Program-made: the position numbers and the translations under genes
Shown here: positions 45,901-54,491 of the stretch, one piece after another
Numbering within the stretch: position 1 is the stretch's first letter
How the letters are laid out: every line of letters begins with the position of its first letter
Notes under the pieces: generated by a model
Told to the model about the DNA's origin: nothing
Databases searched by the model: none
The model's input: the letters and a program-made list of their open reading frames with translations, nothing else
Assembly: GCA_026210745.1 (NCBI GenBank)
Contig: CP110631.1
Coordinates: 2,232,001-2,296,000 of the forward strand
Length of the DNA stretch: 64,000 bases
Direction: 5' to 3'
Source: Exobasidium rhododendri
Lineage: Eukaryota > Basidiomycota > Exobasidiomycetes > Exobasidiales > Exobasidiaceae

Positions 45901-48832
45901 AAATGGCGACACGCTGGAAGGTGCAAGTAACGTAGTCGAAGGCGGTGAGACGAGTCTACCGAAAGAGGTATCACCGATCACACCGTCGTCGACTCGATTG
46001 ACAAAGATGAGGGTGAAGAGGGTAGCAAGGGGAGAGCCTTTGACTGTAGAGAGGCTGAAGTTGCACACTCAGATGAACCCACCTGCTTCTTCCCATCGTT
46101 GGCGAACGTTGCAGGTCTTCCTGAGTGTACAAGCAAAATACATTGCCATGGAACAGAAAGCTCGTGGCGGTGGACCAGTAGTGCCGCCAAAGAGTGGATC
46201 AGAGTATGATCACCGACTACTACGAACGCAGATCGTCGATAGCAAGGCTACTCAACGTAACCGAGCTACTTCTGTTGGACTGTACAGCCTGTCGGAGACG
46301 ACGGTGCCAAACAACGAAGCTGCTCAGTCAGGAAAGGCAATGAACGAAGCCAAAGAGGTCAAGAAGGGAAACAAACAGCTTTCGGTTCCCAGCATGAACG
46401 ACTATGCAAATGAAGTCGAAGAGCAGCTTCAAAGCGCGCCGGGTCCTCCTCCTGCTACGGACAACAATTCCGAGCACAACAGCATCCCCCGTCGCTCCAC
46501 TGCAGGTCCGAATGCGAACACGTTTGCTCGAGCAGGTAGTGCTCAAGATTTGCGTATGATCCCCAACGCTACCACCTCAAGTGCCAGTCAATTGCAGCAG
46601 CGGAATCCTGCCTTGTCGATCGGAACATTGGCCCCTCCCAAAGCACCGTTCCGCGGTCCATCGTCACCGACGACACCAGGAAGTCTGCGAATGAGGACTG
46701 TATCGTCGCAGATGTCGCTCGCAGGAAGTGGATCGATGATTGACATGCACGTCGGCTTGGAAGATCGTAAGGAACACCGAATTGCGCAAGCAGGCTTCGT
46801 GCCAGGCACACCTCTGCATTCGCAAAGTCCGAGTGCGCTTAATAGAGCATACTATGGCTTCCCTGGTGATAGTGAAGTCGAACGAGAAAGGGTGGAGAGC
46901 TGGAATCAGGGAGGCCCATTTGATCAGAGCATGACTTCTAGTTTTGCCGAGGTGGACGATACTACGGCTGCTACCTCTCGCATCTCCCCTGACTTGGATC
47001 GAAAGAAGAAGAAGAGCAGTGGAGGTCTGCGAGGATTCTTTAGTAAGATTTCTGGCAAGGATGCCATGCCGACTGAAGCGGAAACAAGTCGTTCTTCGCG
47101 ACAGCAAAGTGAAGAGTTTGACGACTCGCGGAACAGGTCTTCCTCTTTCGGGCTCGATTCTGCTTTGGATCTGCAGCCACCGCCAAGTATGGGAGGCTTA
47201 CTCAGTAGGGCGAGAAGGTCAACATCGTCTCTCCTGGGCTCTCCCAGCGGCCGGCAATCCATGGACAGCACAAGGATGTTGGGAGAGCACAGCTTCAACA
47301 ATCCAATGATGGCGAGTCAGACTAGCTTAGAATTGGGCCCATTCGGAAGCGGACCTCTACCACCACCTCGAAAGGACAGCCGCTTCTCACGGGCGGAAAG
47401 TCCTAGAGCACCTTCCCCTGAAAAGGAGAAGACGCCCAGTCGACTTCGAACATTCTCCAGTGGGAATCTAATGTCAAAGAGAAAGACTTCTTCCGCCGTT
47501 CCTACTATTCCTGCATCTGGCACTCGTACGAGTTCTATGTTGCAACAACAAGCTCCACCCATGAATAATCGAGCAACGTCCAACAGTTCCCTTCTGATGC
47601 GAGAAAAGGCTCGAGCGGAAGAGGAAAAGAGAGTCGATCGAAATGGTTCTTCGTCTCGTCTATCTTCGCGCAAAGATCTACCAAATGCCCCCGTGGATGG
47701 CTCCCGATTTAACCACCAATCGCAAGACGGTGCCTACCTGAACGTGCAAGTGCCTTCTAGAGCGCTGCCTTTTGATACAACAGATGCAGACTATCAACGG
47801 CAGAGTCTGGCACCTTCTTCGCAGGGACCTCTATCGACACCACCACCGCCGCCACAACTACAGCAACAGCAGCAGCAGCGTAGTCCTATGTTGGAGCGCT
47901 TCAACCAAGGCAACACTAGCTATTCGAATGAAGCGGAAGGGCGGCCAAGTATGTCCGGCGATGGAGCACCACGAAGGCCGGTTCGTAGTGCTCTTCGTGA
48001 GATACCAGGCGGGTCGCCGTCAGAGCAGTCGTACAGAACGATGAATGAAGCAAAGCAGCAGACTACCTCTCCTCAACAGGCCTTCTACCACCCTCCGTTT
48101 CTGCAAGTGCAACAGAAGGAGCAGTACTACCGTTCTAGCGATCAGTTGCAGCAAAGGGTAGGAGGAGGAGGGGGAGGAGGAGGAAGAAGAGAAGGTGATG
48201 GTGATCTGAGCTCGCAGGCTTTCCCAGGGAGGTCAGAGTTTGATCAATTTGTTGGTGGTAATCAGAGTAACATGAACTCTCCTTCTCCTCCTTTGCCTTC
48301 GCCATCTTCTGCTTCCAACCCTTCACGAAAGAGTAGATTACTCAAGCTACCTTTTGGACGTAACAAGAGAGAAAGTGTCGCTACCGTCAAATCCATCAGT
48401 AATTCAAATTATGAAAAGGGTCAGACGGCGACGTCAACGACAACACCTTCCTTGAAGTCGAGGAGCTCAAAGGGAGCATTTGATGATGTCCCACGGTACA
48501 GCTATAGCAGCAACAATGGAAACAACAACTACAACAATAATGGAGGAACAAACACTTCCTTCCAGCCTAGCATGGAGTCTATGCGAGCGAGTCAGACTGT
48601 CTGGAATGGAGACCGTCAAAGATTGAACAGCAACAACCTCTCGGCATACGAAGAGAGAGGACTCCCCCCAAGAAGTCAATCTGCCATGGGCGTACTGGAT
48701 GGCAATTCTACTGCTGTTGCTGCTGCTTCTTCTCCTTCTTACTCGAACGGGTCAGCAGGAGGAATCAGGGGACTCATACCTCGTCTCCGCTCAAACAGCC
48801 GTGCAGCATTGCGAGAGGTCGACGAAGATTAG
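42998..48832 (+). CDS. Very large disordered protein with a short conserved core, function unknown
   Basis: Not recognised with confidence. The frame encodes 1944 residues, mostly Ser/Pro/Gln-rich and disordered. An ordered core lies at about 905-935 (PEICLECMMRDEDMIDVHV, then NLWERESD) and 1013-1040 (LTVERLKLHTQMNPPASS, then HRWRTLQVFL). I recall similar cores in other basidiomycete hypothetical proteins. Basic RS-like and poly-Gly patches follow, and the C terminus has SRLLKLPFGRNKRES and a final RGLIPRLRSNSRAAL. A probable 81-nt in-frame intron lies at 43254-43334 (GTGAGA...CACTAATC...ATACAG); removing it gives 1917 residues and joins WPKT to DSNQSRSG. A cytoskeleton or polarity role would fit the composition but is only a guess. 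Confidence 0.75.
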   Translation: MEASSRHSPQLDKNERVPAATGGASGLYRAPTWARNINFDSSFDINTSGLPNFSSNAASSEGLTGVALGAPPSSSEVTRGSWPKTGEICLELAYHQRRDQRLTGFTNLPSDTDSNQSRSGTPQSFNGPHARVMSNSPGTPSKNSPTLTQSEKSTPRAMKQGVMSAMLPSHQRVASASSGSGSLDWSRPTMTPQPHSSADLYAMPVESRPSTAMSMSTASMEESKDHRRDSATSSNVLTKRASVLSFQTALSGVGGFTSNEDLNQGNRSNQAMASSSEVEDLNDTLPLRPWLTRPMDPNPSGTSSFSSSPDDQILPGGWGKSRSWNQGYEDALPNPNSPAMTRKTLRSPSQSPQMRYAALEEMHPSSQASYSRTPSGGPTTTSPKSLASPVHPAAVSPLQEQRPYRPSSMLRNETTQDIRVHPQSSLPISPVSGHSTVHVPFVEDAFGQSSADMSSTVDASERTIGRDRSSTIVNNSAPQYSQPMRSAEQTKPNSSRGTGVEAVSRPPAVPDKSSPPIVPSKNEVGLSSPPLSDIVIPPHLPSNTAGDAASFPLQMPADRSPVSDFRKKPLARMSTEESTLLESQEANRIERVEQSAMQRREAQEYSAMPAPISQQKVGPGVGAHAARNSGIEQVVAPAFAALMRKPSNGAPRAVLATAPAFDATDRSPSPSIETPPREPSPPPEGEVEARAEWERAQIKQLTERAKKASSTPRKTTFRGQLKPLQLVVAGESKRTGRESPKKESPTQTKNATMMDSSFDENQMAGATDSAGQSSTSPMQNFDGRIASLSATPASSPILNPAFANKGGGGGLSTQQLQRQLARDQRRSVSAVNMAMGPMGVSDIGGAYPVFSSPSTSATNVVGGANRQYSGLMPQRSLVPPFELQNRPDGLPSALLGADGVRRSPNDPEICLECMMRDEDMIDVHVLGANLWERESDRGFEEAIRLEGEEDARRERAAYEAGNTASLARNGDTLEGASNVVEGGETSLPKEVSPITPSSTRLTKMRVKRVARGEPLTVERLKLHTQMNPPASSHRWRTLQVFLSVQAKYIAMEQKARGGGPVVPPKSGSEYDHRLLRTQIVDSKATQRNRATSVGLYSLSETTVPNNEAAQSGKAMNEAKEVKKGNKQLSVPSMNDYANEVEEQLQSAPGPPPATDNNSEHNSIPRRSTAGPNANTFARAGSAQDLRMIPNATTSSASQLQQRNPALSIGTLAPPKAPFRGPSSPTTPGSLRMRTVSSQMSLAGSGSMIDMHVGLEDRKEHRIAQAGFVPGTPLHSQSPSALNRAYYGFPGDSEVERERVESWNQGGPFDQSMTSSFAEVDDTTAATSRISPDLDRKKKKSSGGLRGFFSKISGKDAMPTEAETSRSSRQQSEEFDDSRNRSSSFGLDSALDLQPPPSMGGLLSRARRSTSSLLGSPSGRQSMDSTRMLGEHSFNNPMMASQTSLELGPFGSGPLPPPRKDSRFSRAESPRAPSPEKEKTPSRLRTFSSGNLMSKRKTSSAVPTIPASGTRTSSMLQQQAPPMNNRATSNSSLLMREKARAEEEKRVDRNGSSSRLSSRKDLPNAPVDGSRFNHQSQDGAYLNVQVPSRALPFDTTDADYQRQSLAPSSQGPLSTPPPPPQLQQQQQQRSPMLERFNQGNTSYSNEAEGRPSMSGDGAPRRPVRSALREIPGGSPSEQSYRTMNEAKQQTTSPQQAFYHPPFLQVQQKEQYYRSSDQLQQRVGGGGGGGGRREGDGDLSSQAFPGRSEFDQFVGGNQSNMNSPSPPLPSPSSASNPSRKSRLLKLPFGRNKRESVATVKSISNSNYEKGQTATSTTTPSLKSRSSKGAFDDVPRYSYSSNNGNNNYNNNGGTNTSFQPSMESMRASQTVWNGDRQRLNSNNLSAYEERGLPPRSQSAMGVLDGNSTAVAAASSPSYSNGSAGGIRGLIPRLRSNSRAALREVDED

Positions 48833-49070
48833 GATCGCGTCCTCTATACCACAGCTCAACTTCTTGGCTCGGGGAGAGAGAGAGAGTGAGAGGAAGGGGC
48901 TGGTATGAAAGGGACGTTAACGTGCTCCTCGATTCGTTCAGAGGCACATCTTGTCCGTCCCCCTTGAAACGTTACCAAAAGTGTATCATCTTGTTCATAG
49001 ATTTCTACTACGCAATTACTCCTATGAAATTTTGATCTGCAGGACATGCTTTCTTCATCTCATTGAATCT
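48833..49070. other. Short convergent intergenic region
   Basis: A GA microsatellite (48873-48896) lies in the probable 3' UTR of the large gene. No gene is seen. Confidence 0.5.
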
Positions 49071-50113
49071 CTAGTCTCTTTCTGCTAATCGATCTAGTAC
49101 AGCTGTGACTTCATCATCTTCCATCACTCGGAATCGTCTCTGTGCCCTCGCTTCATCGCTTGCATCATTTGCATCGAAAGCCTTTGATCCTCCTACGATT
49201 CCGATTTCAATCTCGGTCGCTTTGAGATCTTGTGCCAGAACCGTCGACAATGTCGTCACAGCCAACTCCAAGACCGCTTCTGTCGACAAACTCTTCGATA
49301 TAGCTTCTGCTTCACTTGTTGCTTCATCCGGAAGCGAATAAGACGCTTGTCCGCTTGATGCATCTTCACTGTTGATTCCCTGTATGCTACTGGAGCCTTT
49401 CTTGAATTGTTTCTCTAGATAATTGATGGCTTCGATTTGCTTCACACCGGCTGCTGTGGCTCGGAATCCGACATAGTAGCCGGCCGGATCGACTTTGAAT
49501 ACTTGAGGTCCTCTTTCAGGATCTGAATCGAGCCCCACAATCATCATGCTAATTCCAAGTGGTCGCATAGCCGCTCTCTGCGTGTATACTTGATTGATCT
49601 GTGGAAGATCAAAAGAGGCAAGTCTGGAAATTAGAGCAAGAACTTTGCTGATTTTCACAAACAATAGGCAGCAACTCACGTTAGCAATTCGCTTAGCCAG
49701 TAGATCAGATGTTATGCTATAGCCGTACTTGTACTTGAATTCAGCAGCTTCAGATCGAGCTCGCTGCACCTGTGCTCGAGCATCAGCTACGCAAGAGAAA
49801 GATCATAAGAACATTTCGACTTTGAATTGCGTGTACACCTCTTTCTGTGACGACTTTTCGCACACTCACCAATACGACCAGTCATGATGCAACCGATTTC
49901 AGCAGTCAACTTGAAGATGTGAGTCACAGTCGAGGGATCGAGCAATTTGTCGGGAATCTTGCGCTGTGTGCACACTACGCTGCAGTCTCGACCTCGAATC
50001 GCAATCGCAGTGAGTCCAGAGGAGTTGATGGCCTTGAAAGCATATTCTACTTGATACAACCTTCCATCTGGCGAAAAGACCGTCAGCATACGATCATAGC
50101 TGCTGCGTGACAT
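49071..50113 (-). CDS. SCL1: 20S proteasome subunit alpha1 (PSMA6/Scl1)
   Basis: A structural alpha-ring subunit of the 20S proteasome. Three exons (49870-50113, 49680-49786, 49071-49598) give 292 residues. [20 protein letters not shown] is the alpha-type signature. [39 protein letters not shown] and [20 protein letters not shown] identify alpha1. [19 protein letters not shown] and [15 protein letters not shown] continue the match. The protein is about 35-45 residues longer than usual, because of a Ser/Glu-rich insert ([20 protein letters not shown] and following) in the C-terminal half. It is divergent from NOP56. Confidence 0.95.
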
Positions 50114-50487
50114 GGTTGATAAACAAGTCTGTCGATCCGAGAAAAGGATATTAGGATGACGAGAGATCGAGGAAGGTCTGGACGCTGCCTTGATCCCTCA
50201 GCCGTCTCTCGACTTTGTGCCGCGCGTCTTTCCTTGCGATTATCAAGGTCCATTCATTCATGCATCACACCTGGTCCGAGCTTTCCAGAGTGTAAGGGGG
50301 TAGATGCACGTGTGCCATCCCTGGCCCACACGTGCCAAACTTTACTTCTTTCTGCTTTTTGCACTCTCTGGACTTGTGGATTGTCGCACCAGTTGAGGAA
50401 GAGGGAAGAAAAGCGCCCAGTGAAGGGAGGTAGCTCAATCGTCGTTACCTTTCCGTCACAGTTTCTCGCCAACCCAGGAAAGGCAAC
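50114..50487. promoter_or_regulatory. Divergent PSMA6-NOP56 promoter with a pair of inverted E-boxes
   Basis: This 374-bp region contains two CACGTG sites (50307-50312 and 50329-50334). They sit in a near-palindrome, GCACGTGTGCC and GGCCCACACGTGC, with a 6-nt spacer. The sites lie 155-180 bp before the NOP56 ATG and about 195-220 bp from the PSMA6 ATG. Confidence 0.5.
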
Positions 50488-52290
50488 ATGTCGAGTGCAC
50501 CGACGCACATTCTCTTTGAGAATGCGACTGGAGCTGCGATCTTTAAATGCATTCAAACAGAAGAGATCGGAAACAAGAGCAAGCAGGTTCAAGAATCCAT
50601 CAAAGACTTGAATTCTTTTGGTCGAATGGTCGAGCTTGTCAGTTTTAGTCCATTCAAAAACGCCCTCGATGCTCTGCAGAACTGTCTAGACGTCTCGGAA
50701 GGTGAGTTGATATAGCTACGTGCTTACAGGCCAAGTCTACTTATACACAATTCTTCACACCATTCTAGGAGTTCTCAATGAGCACTTTAAGTCACTCATC
50801 AGTCATAACTTGGCTCCGGCTGGCAAGAAGGCCAAAGGAGTGACATTGGGCGTATCTGAACGAGGATTGGCTGGTTCCATTGTGTCGGAACTGGGTATTC
50901 AATGCGACACGGGCGAGCGAACTCTCGAGCTAATTCGAGGTATTCGTCTGCACGGAGAAAAACTGCTCAAAGGTAGCTTGACGGATGGTGAGTACTCCTG
51001 TGAAACGGAACTTTACCTTTACACCATGTGCTTATATGAGTGTTTTCCTATCGTCCTCCTGTAGGCGACCTTGGCAAGGCTCAACTTGGTCTCGGCCACA
51101 GTTACAGTCGTAGTAAGGTCAAATTCAACGTTAACAGAAGTGACAACATGATCATTCAAGCCATCGCTCTTCTTGACACCCTCGACAAGGATGTCAATAC
51201 CTTTGCCATGCGAGTTCGCGAATGGTACGGTTGGCATTTCCCCGAGCTTGTTCGACTAGTTCCTGACAACATGACCTACGCCAAGCTTGCATCGTTTATC
51301 AAAGCAAAGGAAAGACTAAGCGAAAGTGATTTGGAAGAATTGACGGAGATTCTAGGAGATGACGAGGTTGCCGCAAAGAATATCTTGGATGCTTCTCGTG
51401 CCAGTATGGGAACCGAGATTGGTGACGTCGACATGCTCAACATCGAAAGCTTTGCCATTCGAGTAGTGGAATTGGCCGACTATCGTAAGAACATGCACAA
51501 ATACTTGATCGAGAAGATGCATCTCGTTGCACCCAATCTGGCGGCTTTGGTCGGTGATGTTATTGGAGCTCGTTTGATCTCTCATGCTGGATCTCTCACG
51601 AATCTTGCCAAGTACCCCGCCTCTACTGTCCAAATTTTGGGAGCGGAAAAGGCTTTGTTCCGAGCACTAAAGACGAAGGGAAACACGCCAAAATACGGTC
51701 TAATCTATCATGCTTCTGCCATTGCACGATCGGCACCAAAGAATAAGGGAAGAATGAGTCGCTTCTTGGCAAACAAGATCAGTATTGCTTCGAGGATAGA
51801 TTGCTTCTCAGATGCACCAACGACCAAGTTTGGTGAAGTCATGCATGCTCAAGTGGAAGAGAGACTGGCCTTTTACGAGACTGGTAAGCCACCGGGCAAG
51901 AATGCAGATGCCATGAGTAAAGCTCTTCGCTCGATCGAAGAGGCAGCTGGCGATCTCATGGACGTCGACAAGGAGAAGGACGACGAGGACGAAAGTGAAG
52001 ATGAAGACGATATTATGCCAGCCGCTGTGGGCGTAGTCGACCCAGCCGACAAGAAGAAGAAGAAGGATAGCAGCAAGACGGAAAAGAAGGACAAGAAGAA
52101 GAAGAAGAGCAAGTCGAATGACAAGGAGACTTTGGACGAAGTACAGAAAGCTGCTGAAAAGGCCCGCAAGAAAGAGGCAAAGAAGGCTGCGCGAAAGAGT
52201 GAAGGTGGCGTACCGGGCGATCTCTCTGTGGCTAAAGATGAGAAGAGCAGCAAAAAAGACAAAAAGAAGTCAAGGTCGAGTGTTGCTTGA
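50488..52290 (+). CDS. NOP56: NOP56, box C/D snoRNP core protein
   Basis: A core protein of box C/D snoRNPs, which guide 2'-O-methylation of rRNA in the nucleolus. Three exons (50488-50701, 50769-50987, 51065-52290) give 552 residues. [15 protein letters not shown] and [14 protein letters not shown] form the N-terminal domain. [40 protein letters not shown] and [16 protein letters not shown] lead into the Nop domain, with [35 protein letters not shown] and [16 protein letters not shown]. The [16 protein letters not shown] stretch and the QTEEIG region favour NOP56 over NOP58. A Lys/Glu/Asp-rich tail starts near residue 445. Each intron sits in phase 1 with GTGAGT donors. Confidence 0.96.
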
Positions 52291-52432
52291 AGTAGACAAT
52301 CGTCTCCTCCCTTCTCTTCACGCGTCCCAATCCTTTTCCTTCTCCCAGTCCGATACATTCGTTTCACCGTTGCAGTTTCCCTGCTCTGTACTACTATATA
52401 CTCAATACATCTATTCTACAAAAGTTACCCCT

Positions 52433-53515
52433 TCATCTAGCTCCCTCATCGTTACCGTAGCCTATGCCTCCATAGTTGCGACGACTCTCGCCAATTCCAT
52501 CCACGGGCTTGTCTGCACTGTTTGCCGCTCCCACCTCAAAGCGATTGCTTTCTTCCTTGTTGATTTGAGGAGCTGTACCACGGAAGCCGAGGTAGTATAG
52601 GCGCGAGAGTGATCTGGAGGGAGCGTCAGACTGGTGGGCGACACGTTAGAGAGGAGAGGTGACATCGGAAGGGGCTGAATGTAATGGTCTCCGTAAGCGA
52701 GAGAACTCACAATGACTAAAGTGACAGTATGGACATTCTGAAATCGGCTGATGCTGACCGGATACTCCGTCACACCAGCCGTACCTTCCTGTAACAAAAA
52801 GTCTGCTTGAGGTTTTCCACTAGCTATCGTTCCCACCCCCGCCCCTGGCCCACCACCCATAGCCGAAGTGGCCTCTACTTCCTCAAATCCTACTCCATTC
52901 TGTCGATTGACGTACGCTCGTATTCTCTGTGTGATTTCACGAAGAAGTATGTCAGTGAGCATCAGAAGTGTGTGTGAAATGGGGGGATGATTTCACGAAG
53001 AAGTATGTCAGTGAGCATCAGAAGTGTGTGTGAAATGGGGGGAGGGGGGATCGGGTTCCCGCCGAGAGGTCCCTTCCTACTCACTTGAGGTGCAAAGTCA
53101 CCACGACCTGGATTCAAGAGAATGGACTTGATCTTTACCTGTGTCACAAACGGTATGGTGATTATGAACTGCAGTCAGGCGGAGTAGGATCACAAGGATT
53201 CGCCAAGGTCAGCGCTTCGTCAAATCAAAAAATACAGCACTCTTCCACAACAGCGTTCAAAATCACGAATGTATCTGGCACACGCACCTGATCGTCTACG
53301 CCACTCTCTGTCCAAGTGGCCACTTCGTCCCTTTTATCCCAGGGTTTGATGCATATCGATCCTTGATCTGGACTCGATAGATTCAATCCAAAGATGTGGT
53401 CCTTGTCTATTTGCTTGTAAAGGTTCGTTTCGTCACTTCGTAATGAAGTAGTGCTCTCGCTGATCCCATCAGGTCCACGCTGCTCTAATACAGTCGTCTC
53501 ATCATTACAATTCAT
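52433..53515 (-). CDS. PITH-domain protein (DUF1000, thioredoxin-like 1 C-terminal type)
   Basis: A PITH domain; in TXNL1 this domain docks thioredoxin to the 26S proteasome, and stand-alone forms are widespread in eukaryotes. Four exons (53288-53515, 53085-53168, 52711-52926, 52433-52630) give 241 residues. Motifs are NLYKQIDKDHIFGLN, CIKPWDKRDEVATW, FIITIPFVTQVKIKSILL, RIRAYVNRQNG, ISRFQNVHTVTLVI, RLYYLGFRGTAPQINKEE and YGGIGYGND. This is the full length of a PITH-only protein, with no thioredoxin domain. Intron 2 (158 nt) holds a tandem duplication close to its acceptor. The acceptor for exon 4 (CACCAG) was chosen because it alone keeps the frame into RLYYLGFRG. Confidence 0.92.
52933..53044. 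repeat. 56-bp tandem duplication in an intron of the PITH-domain gene
   Basis: Two direct copies (52933-52988 and 52989-53044) differ at only one position by eye. They lie wholly in intron 2 and end 6 nt from the exon 3 acceptor. On the gene's strand each copy carries CTGAC, a possible branch site. Near identity suggests a recent event. Confidence 0.85.
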
Positions 53516-53797
53516 CTCCTACTTTTCTCCTCTTGATCCCTCGTACTCGTCTAAAGATTGACCTAGAACGATTCGCCTTGATGGTAGGTATGTAGGTTTG
53601 GATGGAAATATCCCTGTGGCGTCCCCAGCCGTCGTATACTACTGGTGCAGTGGAAAGTGGAGTGTAAAGGACGACAACTAAAATAATTTAATGCAATGTG
53701 AGCATCTCGCGTTTGGTCCTTCGCATGCATAAATTTAGATCTCGCAAATCGCTTCACCTCCTCTTCCTCCTCCTCCTTCTATCACACAAGACACGGA

Positions 53798-54311
53798 ATG
53801 TCACCCGCTTCATCTTCCTCGTCGGCCTACGCATTCAAGCCAGGTGGCTCGCTCAAGTTCAAAGGAGGTGATTCCCTTAGCAGCAGTAAAAAGTGAGTGA
53901 AATCTCCTCTAGAGCGGGTATAGAAGCATCAGACTGATGACCACCACGTCTTTGCCCCCCTCTCCCCCCTTACATTCCACTCTTACCCTTCTCAGAAAGA
54001 AGAAGAAGTCCCGCTCCTCCACGAGTATAGACACTCTCAAAAAGAGTGAAGCTAGCGGAGGAAATGCAGAGAGAAACATCCAGAATGGAGATGACGACGA
54101 AGGAGATGACGGCGAGCGGAACAAAAATCAAAATGGACATACAATGACAGAAGCAGAGCAGAATTTTGAAGATAGCAGGAGGAAAAGAATGGCAGAGAGA
54201 GTAAAGAAGCAAGCGAAATTATCACACAAAGACCGAGTCGATGCCTTCAATCGAGATCTGGAGTCAAGAACGGAGCATTTTGCAATGGGTCGTGTAGGAG
54301 GAGGAGGTTGA
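53798..54311 (+). CDS. FAM32A homologue (DUF1754)
   Basis: FAM32A is a late spliceosome factor that reaches the active site and stabilises exon ligation in humans; the fungal role is inferred. Two exons (53798-53892 and 53996-54311) give 136 residues. The N terminus has KPGGSLKFKG, matching the GPLKLKG patch that follows the start in the family, then a Lys-rich KKKKKSRSS. The C terminus, KKQAKLSHKDRVDAFNRDLE, SRTEHFAMGRV, is the conserved FAM32A end (family: THKQRVEDFNRHLDTLTEH). The middle is an acidic, disordered stretch. It converges on the formin gene, with 180 bp between stops. Confidence 0.88.
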
Positions 54312-54491
54312 GGGCAAGTCTGTTAATTGGGGTCGTCGCCTACCTGTCAGGGAGAAAGGTAGGAGAGGAAATAATGTAGTAAAAAGAGAAAGCAAGTAGT
54401 GATACAGTGTGATTTTGGTAAAGATTGGAAAAGTAGTGCTGGAAGGGAGAAATAGAGGGTGAAAGGCTTTGTGCAGCGCTTTGGGCCGTGC

